Assembly (NCBI GenBank): GCA_019359495.1
Contig: JAHHHF010000100.1
Location: 1 to 64,000, forward strand
Reading direction: 5' to 3'
Length of the DNA: 64,000 bases
Origin: Goleter apudmare HA4340-LM2
GTDB lineage: Bacteria; Cyanobacteriota; Cyanobacteriia; Cyanobacteriales; Nostocaceae
In this document: in pieces, positions 63,458-64,000 of the stretch
How positions within the stretch are numbered: position 1 is the stretch's first letter
Layout: each line of letters begins with the position of its first letter
Made by a program: the position numbers and the translations under genes
Notes under the pieces: model-generated
The model's database searches: none
Told to the model about the DNA's origin: nothing
The model's input: the letters and a program-made list of their open reading frames with translations, nothing else

Positions 63458-64000
63458 TTAAACGCTCATGATTTCCACAAGTTCTTTCGAGCGTCTTTCA
63501 GCACTACCCAAAATTTTCTCTGTTTCCGCACGTATCTCATCCAATTCCTTGCGTTCGGCTTCAGTGAGAGCCTCATTGCGTTGTCGTTTGCGGTTCAATT
63601 CAGTCAGAGTATTTTGGGTATTATCTAGCAACGCCTCGACCTCTTGAGAGAGTGTTTGTTTCAAATGATTGAAACTTGCAGAAATGTGATCCTCAACTTT
63701 TTGGTTGATGGGATTTGATCTCAGATGTTTTTCAATTTCTTTCAGTACTGCGTCTTTGTAATTTTCCTGAAAGGCTTTGACTTGTTCACCACCAAACACT
63801 AGTTTAGTAAGCCACCCACCTGTGAACACAGACACAACACTAGCAGCAATTACAACTGGCCAAGTAAGAGGAAGTCCAATTAAACCAATTAATAAACCAG
63901 CACCAAATAACGTCCCAACGCTACCAGCTGCACCAACTAATGCACCGCCCACACCGGCTGTCTTAAACCCTGACCAAATACCACCAAATCCGGTAAACAC
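63458..64000 (-). CDS. Dynamin-like protein, C-terminal part (runs off the window)
   Basis: Only the last 180 residues are inside the window. They contain two or three hydrophobic Gly-rich helices (GGALVGAAGSVGTLFG, LIGLPLTWPVVIAASV), which I read as the membrane-inserting paddle, then a long coiled coil (KEIEKHLRSNP, ELNRKRQRNEALTEAERKE) back through the stalk. This matches the C-terminal third of a bacterial dynamin-like protein with the GTPase domain lying upstream, beyond the edge. An unrelated Gly-rich membrane protein with a coiled coil is the alternative. Confidence 0.6.
   Translation of the reverse strand: MFTGFGGIWSGFKTAGVGGALVGAAGSVGTLFGAGLLIGLIGLPLTWPVVIAASVVSVFTGGWLTKLVFGGEQVKAFQENYKDAVLKEIEKHLRSNPINQKVEDHISASFNHLKQTLSQEVEALLDNTQNTLTELNRKRQRNEALTEAERKELDEIRAETEKILGSAERRSKELVEIMSV

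Overview
The window looks like chromosomal DNA of a filamentous, probably heterocyst-forming cyanobacterium (Nostocales: Nostoc/Anabaena/Calothrix relatives). The main reasons are dozens of HIP1 palindromes (GCGATCGC) inside and between genes, the cyanobacterial markers Ycf34, DevBCA exporter, FutABC iron transporter, LrtA-type hibernation factor and several cyanobacterial DUF families, and Nostoc-style short palindromic repeats. No tRNA, rRNA, CRISPR array or prophage was seen. The organism assignment is an inference from gene content; no search was run.

Layout. 0-4.6 kb: Tat-exported PhoD-type phosphatase, DUF3592 membrane protein, ycf34 and the tRNA CCA-adding enzyme, with a stray copy of 29 cca codons. 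4.7-9.0 kb: a TetR regulator and a DevB-DUF2834-DevC-DevA ABC exporter; near-identical palindromes before tetR and between devB and the DUF2834 gene look like TetR operators. 9.0-11.3 kb: coaBC, DUF2555 and an esterase. 11.4-17.8 kb: an iron locus with a wrecked iron-uptake porin gene (premature stop, middle missing, an IS200/IS605 element in its place) divergent from intact futA-futB-futC, with a Fur-box-like site between them. 18-21.2 kb: purH, four dispersed copies of a Yfr2-like small RNA each with its own promoter and terminator, and an MscS channel. 21.5-26.4 kb: DUF3891, manganese catalase, GlsB-type membrane protein, then a three-gene unit (coiled-coil protein, ParA/MinD-like ATPase, HTH-AAA STAND-like NTPase).

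26.9-38 kb: two large paralogous Gly-rich CSLREA/RTX proteins bracket a Phd/ParE toxin-antitoxin pair, a flavin-binding oxidoreductase, a glutathione S-transferase, a 14-repeat WD40 NB-ARC protein and a DUF4278 gene. 38-45.7 kb: a thiol-redox set (CcdA-like protein, two thioredoxin-like exported proteins, a thioredoxin reductase remnant), an ECF sigma/anti-sigma pair, a DUF4278 pseudogene, an M15 peptidase and a TPR membrane protein. 45.8-53.5 kb: degenerate Uma2, orphan HigA and a ~2170-residue hybrid histidine kinase. 53.7-60.6 kb: housekeeping and stress genes (lipB, lrtA/hpf, prxQ, RodZ-like, hydrolase, ferritin-like, SNase). 60.6-64 kb: a minus-strand unit of a dynamin-like GTPase, an M48 metalloprotease and a second dynamin-like protein cut by the window edge.

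Best candidates for under-described biology are the dynamin/M48/dynamin unit, the coiled-coil/ParA-like/HTH-AAA unit, the four-copy sRNA family whose 5' end is complementary to the Yfr1 core motif, and a repeated inverted-repeat leader found upstream of two Gly-rich/RTX genes and a peptidase gene.
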